Source: Taurinivorans muris
Lineage (GTDB): Bacteria; Desulfobacterota; Desulfovibrionia; Desulfovibrionales; Desulfovibrionaceae
Length of the DNA: 64,000 nucleotides
Assembly (NCBI RefSeq): GCF_025232395.1
Contig: NZ_CP065938.1
Span: 1,054,001 to 1,118,000 of the forward strand
Reading direction: 5' to 3'
A model generated the notes under the pieces. It saw only the letters and a program-made list of their open reading frames with translations, was not told the DNA's origin and searched no databases. The position numbers and the translations under genes were made by a program. Shown here in pieces: positions 45,145-54,075 of the stretch; position 1 is the first letter of the stretch; each line of letters begins with the position of its first letter.

Positions 45145-46824
45145 TTATTTGCCAAGTAAAGGAATAATTTCCTCGCGCAGCACTTTCGCAGCGGCAAGGC
45201 TTGCGGTTTTTTCAATATTTGTTTCCAAATCGAAAATTTTGGCTTGCGCACCGGCAAGTTCGCTTTCAAGAAAAGCGATTTTTTCTTCCAAGACTTGAAC
45301 CCCGCCAGAAATTTCAGACGGTTCCGAACGTTCGGGGCTTGCCGCACTTGCGAAATCAACACGTTCCATAAGGCTGTCCAAATTCTTCGCAAGTTCGTCA
45401 TTAAGCATTTTTTGTTCAGAGAAAATATCGTCAAGTGTCGCGATTTTTGTTTCAATAGCCCGGATTTTATCCGTCAATTGTGCGAGCGCTTCCGTATCCT
45501 GCTGCCCATTGCTTTCAGCAGGCCGGGAAACAGCGCCGATTTCAGAACGTATATCTGCAAAATCTTCTTTAATCGCAACTTCCAATTCGGTGATTTTGGT
45601 TTCAAGCCCGCTTATCCTATAATTAAGCTCAAGACCGTAATCCTGCCATTTTGAATCAGAGCCGATCAACCTATGTTCCAAAGAAACCATTTGGGTTGAC
45701 AAACTTTTTATCCTTGCGCCGACAGAATCATCCTCTCCGTCAAATTTTTCCAAATAGGCTTCATCGGAAGCCAAAACTTTTGACGCGGACTGAACAAGAT
45801 TTATATCATCATTATGATCTTGCCCATTTTTCGGGGTTTCCAAGAAACGTATATCCCCTTTCAAATGGATAGGCATTGTGTCAGAAGAAGCTTCATGGGC
45901 AAAGGGGACAACCTCTTCATCCGTTTCATGCTCCAAAGACAATTCATTCAAAATATTGTCAAATTCGCTGTCGTCAATTTCTTCCGCTTCTTCCGCCATA
46001 TCGCTTTTAAACTCTTCATCATCAGCTGCCAATGAAGCGTTTTGCCGTGCAGCCGGCGTCTTCTTAGCCTGCGGTTTGTTTTGCGGGGTTTCCGGTATAC
46101 CCGCCCCTAAAGAAGATTGTGATAAGCCGTCAAGGGAAAATTCATCTTCTTTTGATAAGTCAATCACATCATTTTGACCCAGCTCATCTTCCAGCATTTC
46201 AGAAAAAGCGTTTTTCGGCTGCCCATTGCCCGCACTTTGAGACTGCACAGCCGCATTATCAGCAATATTTGCAGGTTCACGGTCCGTGCCGTCTATAATA
46301 TCTTTTGTCAGTAAATCTATTTCATCTTCATCCTTTTCCAGGGAAGGAAAATCCATATCTTCCAAGGAGGGAATGGCATCGGTATCAAAATCTTCAGAAA
46401 CGGCAAAATCTTTTAATTCTAACTCATTGTCCTGCAACGCATTCGGCTCTGCCGTGCCGATACGTTCTCCGGGTTCGCCGGTTTCAACATCGTTTTTTAT
46501 ATCATTTAAAATCGCATCAAAATTCGTATCCAAATCGGTATCTTGATTATTTGCGCTGTTTTCGCCAAGATCCAAATTGTATGAACTAATAAGATTATCT
46601 AAATTTGACAAATCCAAAACTTCTTCCGCATCGTCAGAAGTTCCGGCGGTTTCACTTCCGGAAGTGCCGCCTTTATCGTTTTCAAAATCGTTTACAAGGG
46701 AATCGAGAACATCTTCTTCATTTTTCGGGGTATCGTCCGCTTCCCCGGCTCCATTTCCAATACTGACAAGATCGGTTAAATCAATGATTTCTTCGGCGGA
46801 ATTTGTTTTAATGCCATTACTCAT
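45145..46824 (-). CDS. Acidic, largely disordered protein with repeated short motif and C-terminal coiled coil
   Basis: A 559-residue protein. Roughly the first 330 residues are Asp/Glu/Ser/Asn-rich and low complexity. A short motif recurs: EEIIDLTDLV (11-20), EEVLDLSNLD (near 68) and NDVIDLSKED (near 220). From about 350 the protein is helical with coiled-coil heptads (RIKSLSTQMVSLEHRL, ISGLETKITELEVAIKEDF, VQVLEEKIAFLESELAG). There are no membrane segments or enzyme motifs. I do not recognise a function; it could be a cytoplasmic scaffold. The ATG at 46824 has GAGGGA 5 bases upstream. It lies directly downstream of cytochrome c3. Confidence 0.75.
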   Translation of the reverse strand: MSNGIKTNSAEEIIDLTDLVSIGNGAGEADDTPKNEEDVLDSLVNDFENDKGGTSGSETAGTSDDAEEVLDLSNLDNLISSYNLDLGENSANNQDTDLDTNFDAILNDIKNDVETGEPGERIGTAEPNALQDNELELKDFAVSEDFDTDAIPSLEDMDFPSLEKDEDEIDLLTKDIIDGTDREPANIADNAAVQSQSAGNGQPKNAFSEMLEDELGQNDVIDLSKEDEFSLDGLSQSSLGAGIPETPQNKPQAKKTPAARQNASLAADDEEFKSDMAEEAEEIDDSEFDNILNELSLEHETDEEVVPFAHEASSDTMPIHLKGDIRFLETPKNGQDHNDDINLVQSASKVLASDEAYLEKFDGEDDSVGARIKSLSTQMVSLEHRLIGSDSKWQDYGLELNYRISGLETKITELEVAIKEDFADIRSEIGAVSRPAESNGQQDTEALAQLTDKIRAIETKIATLDDIFSEQKMLNDELAKNLDSLMERVDFASAASPERSEPSEISGGVQVLEEKIAFLESELAGAQAKIFDLETNIEKTASLAAAKVLREEIIPLLGK

Positions 46825-46835
46825 AGCTTCCCTCA

Positions 46836-46880
46836 TTTAAAAAATAAACCCTCGTCACCTGCAAAAGCAAGTGACGAGGA
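46836..46880 (-). terminator. Terminator of the cytochrome c3 gene
   Basis: The minus strand has CCTCGTCACTTGC paired with GCAGGTGACGAGG (one mismatch) around TTTT, followed by a T-rich tract, between cytochrome c3 and the acidic protein gene. Confidence 0.8.
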
Positions 46881-46888
46881 AATAACTA

Positions 46889-47284
46889 TTAAGGATGGCA
46901 AGCGGATCCCTTACAGCTTGTAAGAACCTTCTTCTTAGCCTTATCAGTGCCGGCTACTTTGGTATGGCAGCCGATACAGCTGTTTTCCAATTTCTTATCG
47001 TGTGCTATACGATAATAGCTATTCTTGCCTTTCTCTTTAGCGCCGATAGCGTCATGGCAGCCTGCATCACTACATTTACCAAAATTTTCAACACCATTGA
47101 CTTCATGGTGACAAACAGCACAGTCAACTGAAGTATGGGTATTATGATTGAAGGTAACTGTTTTTTTTCCTGTAAGAGCCATTTTAATCGGTCCTTCAGG
47201 AACAGCAGGACGAGCTGCGATAGCAGGCATCGCAAGAGCGACAGCCACAAGAACGCTTAAAGATAACAACAATATCTTTTTCAT
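46889..47284 (-). CDS. cycA: Tetraheme cytochrome c3 (type I)
   Basis: A 131-residue periplasmic cytochrome with a signal peptide (MKKILLLSLSVLVAVALA, cleavage after AIA). Four heme-attachment motifs follow in the type I order: CAVCH, CSDAGCH, CIGCH and CKGSACH, that is C-x2-CH, C-x4-CH, C-x2-CH, C-x4-CH. Further histidines (FNHNTH, CHHE, AHDKK) supply sixth ligands. It shuttles electrons from periplasmic hydrogenases or formate dehydrogenases to membrane complexes. This gene is the strongest taxonomic sign of a Desulfovibrio-type organism. GGAGG lies 7 bases before the chosen ATG. Confidence 0.96.
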   Translation of the reverse strand: MKKILLLSLSVLVAVALAMPAIAARPAVPEGPIKMALTGKKTVTFNHNTHTSVDCAVCHHEVNGVENFGKCSDAGCHDAIGAKEKGKNSYYRIAHDKKLENSCIGCHTKVAGTDKAKKKVLTSCKGSACHP

Positions 47285-47392
47285 AGCAACCTCCTCTATT
47301 TTCTTGAGCAGCAACCCAAGTTTTTATTATCTTAACCTTGCTTGCCGATACTGTCAAGCAACGGAATAAGAAACCGTAATTCAGCCTTGTCC

Positions 47393-49261
47393 TTATTGTT
47401 TTGCAAAAAGTTCGGGCATAAGGATATCAACGTTCGCCTCTTGGTTCAGCATCAAGATATAGGCTTGAAACAGCATATTTTTTTGCGCGTCCTGCATATT
47501 CAACAAAACATCGTCCGCGATTTTTTCAAACTCGCCCTCACCAACGCTTTTAATGGTATTAAGCCTTGCAACGACAGCGCCTTCATCGCTGACATATGCA
47601 TGCTTTAACCATGTTTTTTCGTCTGCCGCGAAAATTTCCTTAGCAAGTTCCGGAAGCGGTCCTAAATGTTCCACTTGTCCTTCACGGGTGAAGAAAGAAC
47701 TTGTTTTAATATTTTCAGGTGCGTTTTTATCATAACCGAAAACGGCTTGAGAAGCTTTTTCCTTGGCGCTTTCCTGAGCTTTCTTCATTTTCAGTTCTGC
47801 GGCAATCTCCGCTTTCACCGCTTCAAACGGCTGAACAGAACTTGCTTTCTTTTCAACAAGTTTCACAACGCTGAGCTCATCATTCAAGGTGACGGCGCTG
47901 TCCCAGACATTGCCGTTTTCCATGGCGACAAGCGCATCAACATCGCTTTGCCTTAAGTTATAGGTATCCGCCAAAGAGGCAATATCGACAAAACCCGTTT
48001 TCGTGACTTTCAAATTATATTTTTTCGCTTCGTCTTCCATATTGCCATTTGCCATAATCGCAGCAATGGCGCTGTCAACGGTTTGCGCAAGATTTGCATT
48101 GACCCGTTCGACGGCGATATCATGTTTGATACGGTCTTTCACTTCTTCAAAAGGAATTTGTCTGCCTTCCTTTTTATCATCGACCCAAATCAAATGGTAC
48201 CCGAACTGCGTACGCACAGGCTCGGACAAGGTGTTTTCAGGCAAAGCAAAAGCGACATCGGCAAATTCCTGAACCATCTGGGATTTGCCGAACCAGCCTA
48301 AATCACCGCCGGAGTTTTTCGTTCCGTCCTGTCCGTATTGCTGTGCCATTTTCGCAAAATCCTCAACGGTTTTTATTTGATCTGCAATATCTTGGATCTG
48401 GCTTAGAATTTTGTCATTTTCGCTTTTGGGCGCATCAGGTTCCGCCATGAGCAAAATATGCCGGGCTTTGACTTGTTCCTCTTCACTGAATTTCGCTTGG
48501 TTATCGTCATAATACGCTTTGATCTCCTCAACCGTCACAGCATTTTCATCCGCCATGAGCGCAGGCGTGAAATTGATAAATTCCAAAGAAACCTGCGCCG
48601 GAACGGTAAACAATTCTTTTCTTTCCTCATAAACGGCTTTCGCTTCGGCATCGCTCACATTTTGCTTATCCGTCTCGAAGGGGAAGAGGACATAATCCAT
48701 AGAGCGCCGTTCCCCCTGGAACGCAAACATTTTTTGCGCGATGTTCTTATCGCCGAAAACGCCGGCAGTCACAACTTCTTGGAATTTTTGAGGCAGCAGA
48801 TCCAAACGCAGATTATTTTCAAAAACTGCGGAACTTTGTCCAAAAGCTTTTAACCGCTGCTCATAAAGTTCCGCGCTGAATTTTCCGCTTTCATCGTGAA
48901 AAAAAGGAAGCGCCATCAAGGTATCACGAAGTTCTTTCGCACTGACATCAAGCCCGATGCGTTTCGCTTCGGACAAAAACAATTTCCGGATGATGACATT
49001 TTGAAGCACCCTGTTTTCCAGCTGAAAGCTCTTCAGCTGTTCTTCCGTCAAATCCGGAATGACGCTTTTTATTTCATTCGCCATTTGATTGTAGGCTTGT
49101 TGAAATTCATTGATAGTAATAGGCTCACCATTGACTTTTGCCACAATTCCGGAATTGGAAGTATTGCTTCCGATACCCCAAAAAATAAAAACAAGAATAA
49201 TAAGCCCAAACGCAATTTTTATCACAAAGGAATGAGCTCCTGAACGCATACCGTCAAGCAT
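47393..49261 (-). CDS. ppiD: PpiD-like membrane-anchored peptidyl-prolyl isomerase
   Basis: A 622-residue protein with one N-terminal membrane anchor (residues about 11-32, IKIAFGLIILVFIFWGIG). A SurA_N-like chaperone region and a parvulin domain near 265-365 follow (VKARHILLMAEPDAP, DLGWFGKSQMVQEFADVAFAL, TQFGYHLIWVDD). It helps fold exported proteins emerging from the Sec translocon. It follows the aconitase gene by 14 bases, an operonic arrangement. The ATG at 49261 is preceded by AGAGG. Confidence 0.9.
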   Translation of the reverse strand: MLDGMRSGAHSFVIKIAFGLIILVFIFWGIGSNTSNSGIVAKVNGEPITINEFQQAYNQMANEIKSVIPDLTEEQLKSFQLENRVLQNVIIRKLFLSEAKRIGLDVSAKELRDTLMALPFFHDESGKFSAELYEQRLKAFGQSSAVFENNLRLDLLPQKFQEVVTAGVFGDKNIAQKMFAFQGERRSMDYVLFPFETDKQNVSDAEAKAVYEERKELFTVPAQVSLEFINFTPALMADENAVTVEEIKAYYDDNQAKFSEEEQVKARHILLMAEPDAPKSENDKILSQIQDIADQIKTVEDFAKMAQQYGQDGTKNSGGDLGWFGKSQMVQEFADVAFALPENTLSEPVRTQFGYHLIWVDDKKEGRQIPFEEVKDRIKHDIAVERVNANLAQTVDSAIAAIMANGNMEDEAKKYNLKVTKTGFVDIASLADTYNLRQSDVDALVAMENGNVWDSAVTLNDELSVVKLVEKKASSVQPFEAVKAEIAAELKMKKAQESAKEKASQAVFGYDKNAPENIKTSSFFTREGQVEHLGPLPELAKEIFAADEKTWLKHAYVSDEGAVVARLNTIKSVGEGEFEKIADDVLLNMQDAQKNMLFQAYILMLNQEANVDILMPELFAKQ

Positions 49262-49275
49262 TGTAACCTCTTTAT

Positions 49276-51210
49276 TTATTTTCTATTTTTTATGAAATTC
49301 AACAATCCGCCTGCACGTACGAGCTGAAATTCCTGTTCGGACAAATCATGTTTGAAACAGATTTTTCCAAGCCCTTCCACTTCAGCGGCAGCGCGATTAT
49401 TTTCATCAAATTCCAATGTGTTGACAAGAATTTTCGCCCCAAGCACAAGGTTATCATAATCTTCCGCGTTTTCAAAAATAAGGGGTAAAATTCCAAAATT
49501 AATCAAATTTGCCCTATGGATACGGGCGAAAGACAATGCCATGACAGCCCGTATGCCCAAATGACGCGGAGCAAGAGCCGCATGCTCGCGGCTTGACCCT
49601 TGTCCGTAATTTTTTCCCGCGACAATAAAACCGCATTTGCCGCTGTCACGCATATTTTTTGCGCGCGATACAAAATTTTCATCGACACGTGAAAAAACAT
49701 ATTCGGAAATAACGGGAATATTGGAACGTAACGCAGTGATTTCCGCACCTGCTGGCATGATATGGTCCGTGGTGATTCCGTCGCCGACTTTTAAAACAAC
49801 TTCACCTTGAAGTTCTGCGCCGAGAGGAGCGAAACTTTCCAAAGCGACAATATTCGGTCCCCGCAGGACAGCCGTCTTTTTGCGTTCTTCCTCATCCTGC
49901 GCAGGATATGAAAAATGATGTTTTATAGACGGAATATATTCCGGAAACTGCGGCTTTTCAGGAGGAATCCCCCATGTTTTCGGGTCTGTGAAACAGCCGT
50001 TTAAAGCGCAGTAAGCGGCGGTTACGGGACTTACCAAATAGACCTGCGCATCTTTTGTTCCGCTTCTGCCCTCAAAATTGCGGTTGAACGTGCGCACGGA
50101 AACCCCGGCGCTATGCGGGGAAGAGCCCATGCCGATACACGGACCGCATGAACATTCAAGCAGACGCACCCCACTGTCGAGAAGGCTTGTCATGGAACCG
50201 TCTTCCATAAGCATGGACAAAACTTGCCGCGAACCGGGGGAAACGCAGGTGTCCGTATGCCGGGCGACAAATTTTCCTTTCATGATATCGGCAACTTGCT
50301 TCAAATCCGCATAGGAAGAATTGGTGCAGGAACCCATGGCGACCTGATCAACCTTCATTCCCGCCAACTCGCTGACCGGCACGACATTGTCGGGCATGTG
50401 CGGTTTTGCGGCAAGAGGAACGAGTTTCGTCAAATCGATTTCAACGCAGTCATCATATCGGGCATTGGCGTCGGCTTCCAAGAAAATCCAATCGTCTTCC
50501 CTGCCCATTTTGCTTAAAAATTCTTTTGTCCTATTGTCAGAAGGGAACAAGGACGCAGTCGCTCCGAGCTCCGCTCCCATATTTGTAATGGTTGCGCGTT
50601 CCGGAACAGATAAGCTTGCAACGCCCTCGCCCGTATATTCAAAAATTTTACCCACACCGCCTTGCGTGCCCAATAAACGCAGCAATTCCAAAATGATGTC
50701 TTTTGCTTGGGCAAAACCTTGCAGCGTTCCGGACAAACGGACTTCCACAATCTGCGGCATGGAAATGGTATACGGCTCGCCCGCCATGCTCAATGCGACA
50801 GATAAGCCCCCCGCCCCCATAGCCAAACATCCGATACCGCCCGCCGTCGGTGTATGGCTGTCGGAACCGATGAGAATTTTTGCCGGCTTTGCAAAATTTT
50901 CCAGATGCAGCTGATGGCAAATCCCTGTGCCGGGAGCGGAATAAACAGCCCCGTAACGGGCTGCGACTGTTCGTAAAAATTGGTGATCGTCAGGATTTTT
51001 AAAACCCATTTGCAGCGTGTTATGGTCAACATAGGAAACGGAAAGTTCTGTCTGCACGCTGTCACGTCCAAGAGCTTCAAACTGCAGCCAAGCCATTGTG
51101 CCTGTCGCATCTTGGGTAAGGGTTTGGTCAACACGCAATGCAATTTCGGAACCTGTTTCCATTTTACCGCCGACAAGGTGCGCTTTAATAATTTTTTCAG
51201 CAATATTCAC
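49276..51210 (-). CDS. acnA: Aconitate hydratase
   Basis: A 644-residue [4Fe-4S] enzyme interconverting citrate and isocitrate. Cluster cysteines lie in MGSCTNSSY (near 290) and SCGPCIG (near 355). Substrate residues are in SDSHTPTAGG and GQGSSREHA. The short form (about 640 residues) is the type found in many anaerobic bacteria. Translation starts at GTG (51210) preceded by GAAGG. It lies between a sigma54-type regulator and ppiD with 14-base gaps, so the three genes probably form an operon. Likely role: glutamate synthesis. Confidence 0.93.
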   Translation of the reverse strand: MNIAEKIIKAHLVGGKMETGSEIALRVDQTLTQDATGTMAWLQFEALGRDSVQTELSVSYVDHNTLQMGFKNPDDHQFLRTVAARYGAVYSAPGTGICHQLHLENFAKPAKILIGSDSHTPTAGGIGCLAMGAGGLSVALSMAGEPYTISMPQIVEVRLSGTLQGFAQAKDIILELLRLLGTQGGVGKIFEYTGEGVASLSVPERATITNMGAELGATASLFPSDNRTKEFLSKMGREDDWIFLEADANARYDDCVEIDLTKLVPLAAKPHMPDNVVPVSELAGMKVDQVAMGSCTNSSYADLKQVADIMKGKFVARHTDTCVSPGSRQVLSMLMEDGSMTSLLDSGVRLLECSCGPCIGMGSSPHSAGVSVRTFNRNFEGRSGTKDAQVYLVSPVTAAYCALNGCFTDPKTWGIPPEKPQFPEYIPSIKHHFSYPAQDEEERKKTAVLRGPNIVALESFAPLGAELQGEVVLKVGDGITTDHIMPAGAEITALRSNIPVISEYVFSRVDENFVSRAKNMRDSGKCGFIVAGKNYGQGSSREHAALAPRHLGIRAVMALSFARIHRANLINFGILPLIFENAEDYDNLVLGAKILVNTLEFDENNRAAAEVEGLGKICFKHDLSEQEFQLVRAGGLLNFIKNRK

Positions 51211-51224
51211 AAGATACCTTCACT

Positions 51225-52673
51225 TTATTCTATTTCAATGCCCATACTTTTATATTCATTGAGCTTATTACGCAATGTTCTGACGGAAATTCCCAGCAAT
51301 TCGGCAGCCTGCGTTCTGTTTCCGCGTGTCACTTCCAAGCCTTTTTTAATCATCAGCCGTTCCACTTCGTGCAGCGGCATAAGGGCTCCGGAAAATTCAC
51401 CTGCACTTGTCTCCGAAGAAACTGCTGAAGAGCTCGGAGCGGAAGAAACAGCCTCTTCCGAATTTTCTTCCGTTATTTCAAAATCCCCCTGTTCCTGCTC
51501 CGCAAATTCATCCTCTTCGAACAAAGGCCAATTATCGGCATCAAGCAGAAAATGGGCGGAAACAATGTCTTTTCCCGCGGCAAGAAGGACAGCCCTTTCC
51601 ATGAGGTTTTGCAATTCACGGACATTTCCGGGCCATTCATATTTTTTCAGCCAAAGCAGCGCTTCCTGTGAAAATTTCGTTTGGGGCAGCGCATACTCTT
51701 TTGTGTACATTTCAAGAAAGAATTGGGCAAGTTCAACAACATCGCCGCCGCGTTCCCGAAGGGCGGGCAAACGCAAAGGAATGACATTTAAACGAAAATA
51801 CAGGTCCTGACGGAATTTTCCCTCTTTAACCCAATCCTCCAAATTTCTGTTGGTCGTTGCGATAACGCGCACATCAACTTTAACCGTTTCCGTTCCGCCG
51901 ACTCTGTCGATTTCCCCTTCCTGCAAAGCACGCAAAAGTTTCGCCTGCAGCCCCAGTTCCATTTCGGAAATTTCGTCAAGCAGAAGAGTGCCGCCGCTCG
52001 CAAGCTCGAATTTGCCGATTTTTCGTCCTATCGCTCCTGTGAAGCTTCCTTTTTCATGCCCGAAAAGTTCGCTTTCAAGCAAATGTTCAGGAAGCGCGGC
52101 GCAGTTTATGGCAATGAAAGGTCCCTTCGCCCTGTCGCTCCATGCATGCAGATTTTTGGAGAACATTTCCTTACCGGTTCCGGATTCCCCATTGATCAAA
52201 ACAGTCGCTTTCGACGGCGCGACCTGCTTCGCAAGGGCCAAAACCCTCCGCATGGCAAGGCTGCTGCCCACGATTTTCGGAGCGGGCGTTTTTACTTCAC
52301 TCTGCTTGTTTTGAACCGGGGTTTTATTGTCAGGCAAAGCTAAAAATTTTTCAAGAACAAGCGGATCCGTCCAATAGTCGAAAGCCCCCAGTTCCATGAA
52401 ATAACGGGCTTCGTCGGGCGTGCCTTTTTCAGCCAAAACAATGATGCGGGGATAGGAAACAATATTTTTTGCCTCTTCAAAAAGCTCTTCGACTTTAAAT
52501 CCGGGCAGGCTCGGACGGCTGATTATGTATTGCGGAGAAGAAGATTCAATAAAAGCAGACGCTCCTTTAGCATTTTCCGCTAAAGAAGCTTCGATTTCTG
52601 CGCTTCGCAGTTGTGGAAAAATTCGAGTTACAGCAGATGCTGGTGTCAAAAATAATACACGTTTTAAGCTCAT
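51225..52673 (-). CDS. Sigma54-dependent regulator with pseudo-receiver domain
   Basis: A 482-residue NtrC-like activator. The N-terminal region (1-115) has receiver-like layout (GAFDYWTDPLVLEKFL) but the position of the phosphorylated Asp reads YIISRPSLPG and the KP motif is TDP, so it cannot be a normal phospho-receiver. The AAA+ core is intact: GESGTGKE, GSFTGA, LLLDEISEME and FRQDLYFRLNV. An acidic linker (385-440) precedes a Fis-type HTH (NRTQAAELLGISVRTLRNKLNEY). It resembles FlrC/FleQ-like regulators. It is the first gene of the aconitase-ppiD operon. Confidence 0.85.
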   Translation of the reverse strand: MSLKRVLFLTPASAVTRIFPQLRSAEIEASLAENAKGASAFIESSSPQYIISRPSLPGFKVEELFEEAKNIVSYPRIIVLAEKGTPDEARYFMELGAFDYWTDPLVLEKFLALPDNKTPVQNKQSEVKTPAPKIVGSSLAMRRVLALAKQVAPSKATVLINGESGTGKEMFSKNLHAWSDRAKGPFIAINCAALPEHLLESELFGHEKGSFTGAIGRKIGKFELASGGTLLLDEISEMELGLQAKLLRALQEGEIDRVGGTETVKVDVRVIATTNRNLEDWVKEGKFRQDLYFRLNVIPLRLPALRERGGDVVELAQFFLEMYTKEYALPQTKFSQEALLWLKKYEWPGNVRELQNLMERAVLLAAGKDIVSAHFLLDADNWPLFEEDEFAEQEQGDFEITEENSEEAVSSAPSSSAVSSETSAGEFSGALMPLHEVERLMIKKGLEVTRGNRTQAAELLGISVRTLRNKLNEYKSMGIEIE

Positions 52674-52761
52674 GGAAAAAATATAGTATAAAAAATTATT
52701 TCTTGCAAGATTTTCTCTTAGCTTCCAGCCGGCAAAATATGCCTCCGGCGCATTTTTTCAT

Positions 52762-53322
52762 TCAGTCTAAAACGCATTTTGAAAAATCAAGACACATGAT
52801 CCCCATATTTTGCAAATCGCGGCAATTCGTTTTTGCAATTTCATCTGTCTGGGCGGAACAGCAATCCGTAAGCACTGTCGTATGAAAATCATGGCAAAGG
52901 GCGTCAACCGCGGTTGCACGGATACAATTCGGATACTGCGTTCCTGCGACAAGCAAATGGGTGATGTTTTTTTCCCTCAGTAGCTGCAGCAAATTTGTTC
53001 CGAAAAACGCACTGAAACGGGGTTTTACGACAACCGCGTCCTCCGCATAAGGAGCCAGTTCCTGCACGATTTTCGCACCGTCCGTTCCTGCGATACAAAA
53101 ACCTTGCCCTTTTTGAAAAAGGCTTTTGCGAAAAATTTCCGCATTATCCCCATTGGTATCATAAGCGCGGATAACATGGAAAACGGGAATATGTTTTTCA
53201 TGACAAATCCGCATGGCGTTTTTTATGGCGGGAACTGTGGCTTTTGCTCCTTTCACCGCTGTTTTTTCCGTCAAAACAAAATCATTTTGCATATCAACGA
53301 TAATAAGCGCATATTTTTTCAT
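52762..53322 (-). CDS. Isochorismatase-family cysteine hydrolase
   Basis: A 186-residue alpha/beta hydrolase of the isochorismatase/nicotinamidase superfamily. The Asp-Lys-Cys triad is visible in VDMQNDFV (D9), VVKPRFSAFFGTNL (Lys near 99) and AGTQYPNCIRATAVDA (Cys near 134). The family hydrolyses amides or vinyl ethers in small molecules; the substrate is uncertain and nicotinamide or ureidoacrylate relatives are possible. Appears monocistronic. Confidence 0.85.
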   Translation of the reverse strand: MKKYALIIVDMQNDFVLTEKTAVKGAKATVPAIKNAMRICHEKHIPVFHVIRAYDTNGDNAEIFRKSLFQKGQGFCIAGTDGAKIVQELAPYAEDAVVVKPRFSAFFGTNLLQLLREKNITHLLVAGTQYPNCIRATAVDALCHDFHTTVLTDCCSAQTDEIAKTNCRDLQNMGIMCLDFSKCVLD

Positions 53323-53360
53323 AAACGTATCTCCAACAAAAAAACATAAAAAAACGATAC

Positions 53361-53386
53361 AAAAAAAAAGCCCTGCGAAGGGCTTT
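53361..53386 (-). terminator. Terminator of adk
   Basis: The minus strand has AAAAGCCCTTCGCAGGGCTTTTTTTTT a few bases after the adk stop. Confidence 0.9.
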
Positions 53387-53389
53387 TCG

Positions 53390-54067
53390 TTATTTCAGCT
53401 GCGCAAGCAGAGTATCTTTTATGCTGTCAATGGAACCGCTGCCTTCAAGGGCGATATACACGGTCTTGCCGGCGCTTTTTTCCGCGACATCCTTAAAATA
53501 ATACGCTGCCGCCAAGGTGCCGTTTTCCGTATTATAATAAATATCATGGCGTTTATTGATCGCGTCTTCATTTTGGTCGTCAGCCCGTGCGGAAAGTTCT
53601 CCGCCGCAAACACGGCAAACATCGCCGTTCGGCTTGATCGCGTCAATAAAGATATTGTTAGGGTGGTTATTGTTGTTTTTGCAAAGCCTGCGTCCCATAA
53701 TGCGGTTACGGGCAATTTCACGGGCAAGCACGATTTCGACCACATAATCCAAATGCATGCCGGCTTTATCAAGCGCTTCTTTCAATTTGCGGGCTTGCTC
53801 CATATTGCGGGGAAAACCGTCCAAGAGCCAGCCTTTATTGCCTTTTTCTTTCAAAATTTCCAAAATCATAGGAATAGTGATTTCATCGGGAACAAGCTCC
53901 CCTCTATCCATATATTCCTTGGCTTTTTTGCCCAATTCGGTGCCCTGTCCGACATGCTGACGGAAAACCGCGCCGGATTCGATATGGGCGACACCGTATT
54001 TTTCCATAATAAGGGCACCTTGCGTGCCTTTGCCACTGCCATTCGGTCCAAAAATAAGAATATTCAT
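53390..54067 (-). CDS. adk: Adenylate kinase
   Basis: A 225-residue enzyme balancing AMP, ADP and ATP. The P-loop GPNGSGKGTQ is at residues 7-16; WLLDGFPRN and the lid follow. The lid (RRLCKNNNNHPNNIF then GDVCRVCGG) has a Cys/His/Cys/Cys set that could bind structural zinc. The ATG at 54067 has AGGGA upstream; the frame extends 16 codons further without homology. It overlaps nothing but starts 9 bases after the J-domain gene's stop. Confidence 0.95.
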   Translation of the reverse strand: MNILIFGPNGSGKGTQGALIMEKYGVAHIESGAVFRQHVGQGTELGKKAKEYMDRGELVPDEITIPMILEILKEKGNKGWLLDGFPRNMEQARKLKEALDKAGMHLDYVVEIVLAREIARNRIMGRRLCKNNNNHPNNIFIDAIKPNGDVCRVCGGELSARADDQNEDAINKRHDIYYNTENGTLAAAYYFKDVAEKSAGKTVYIALEGSGSIDSIKDTLLAQLK

Positions 54068-54075
54068 ACGCTTCC

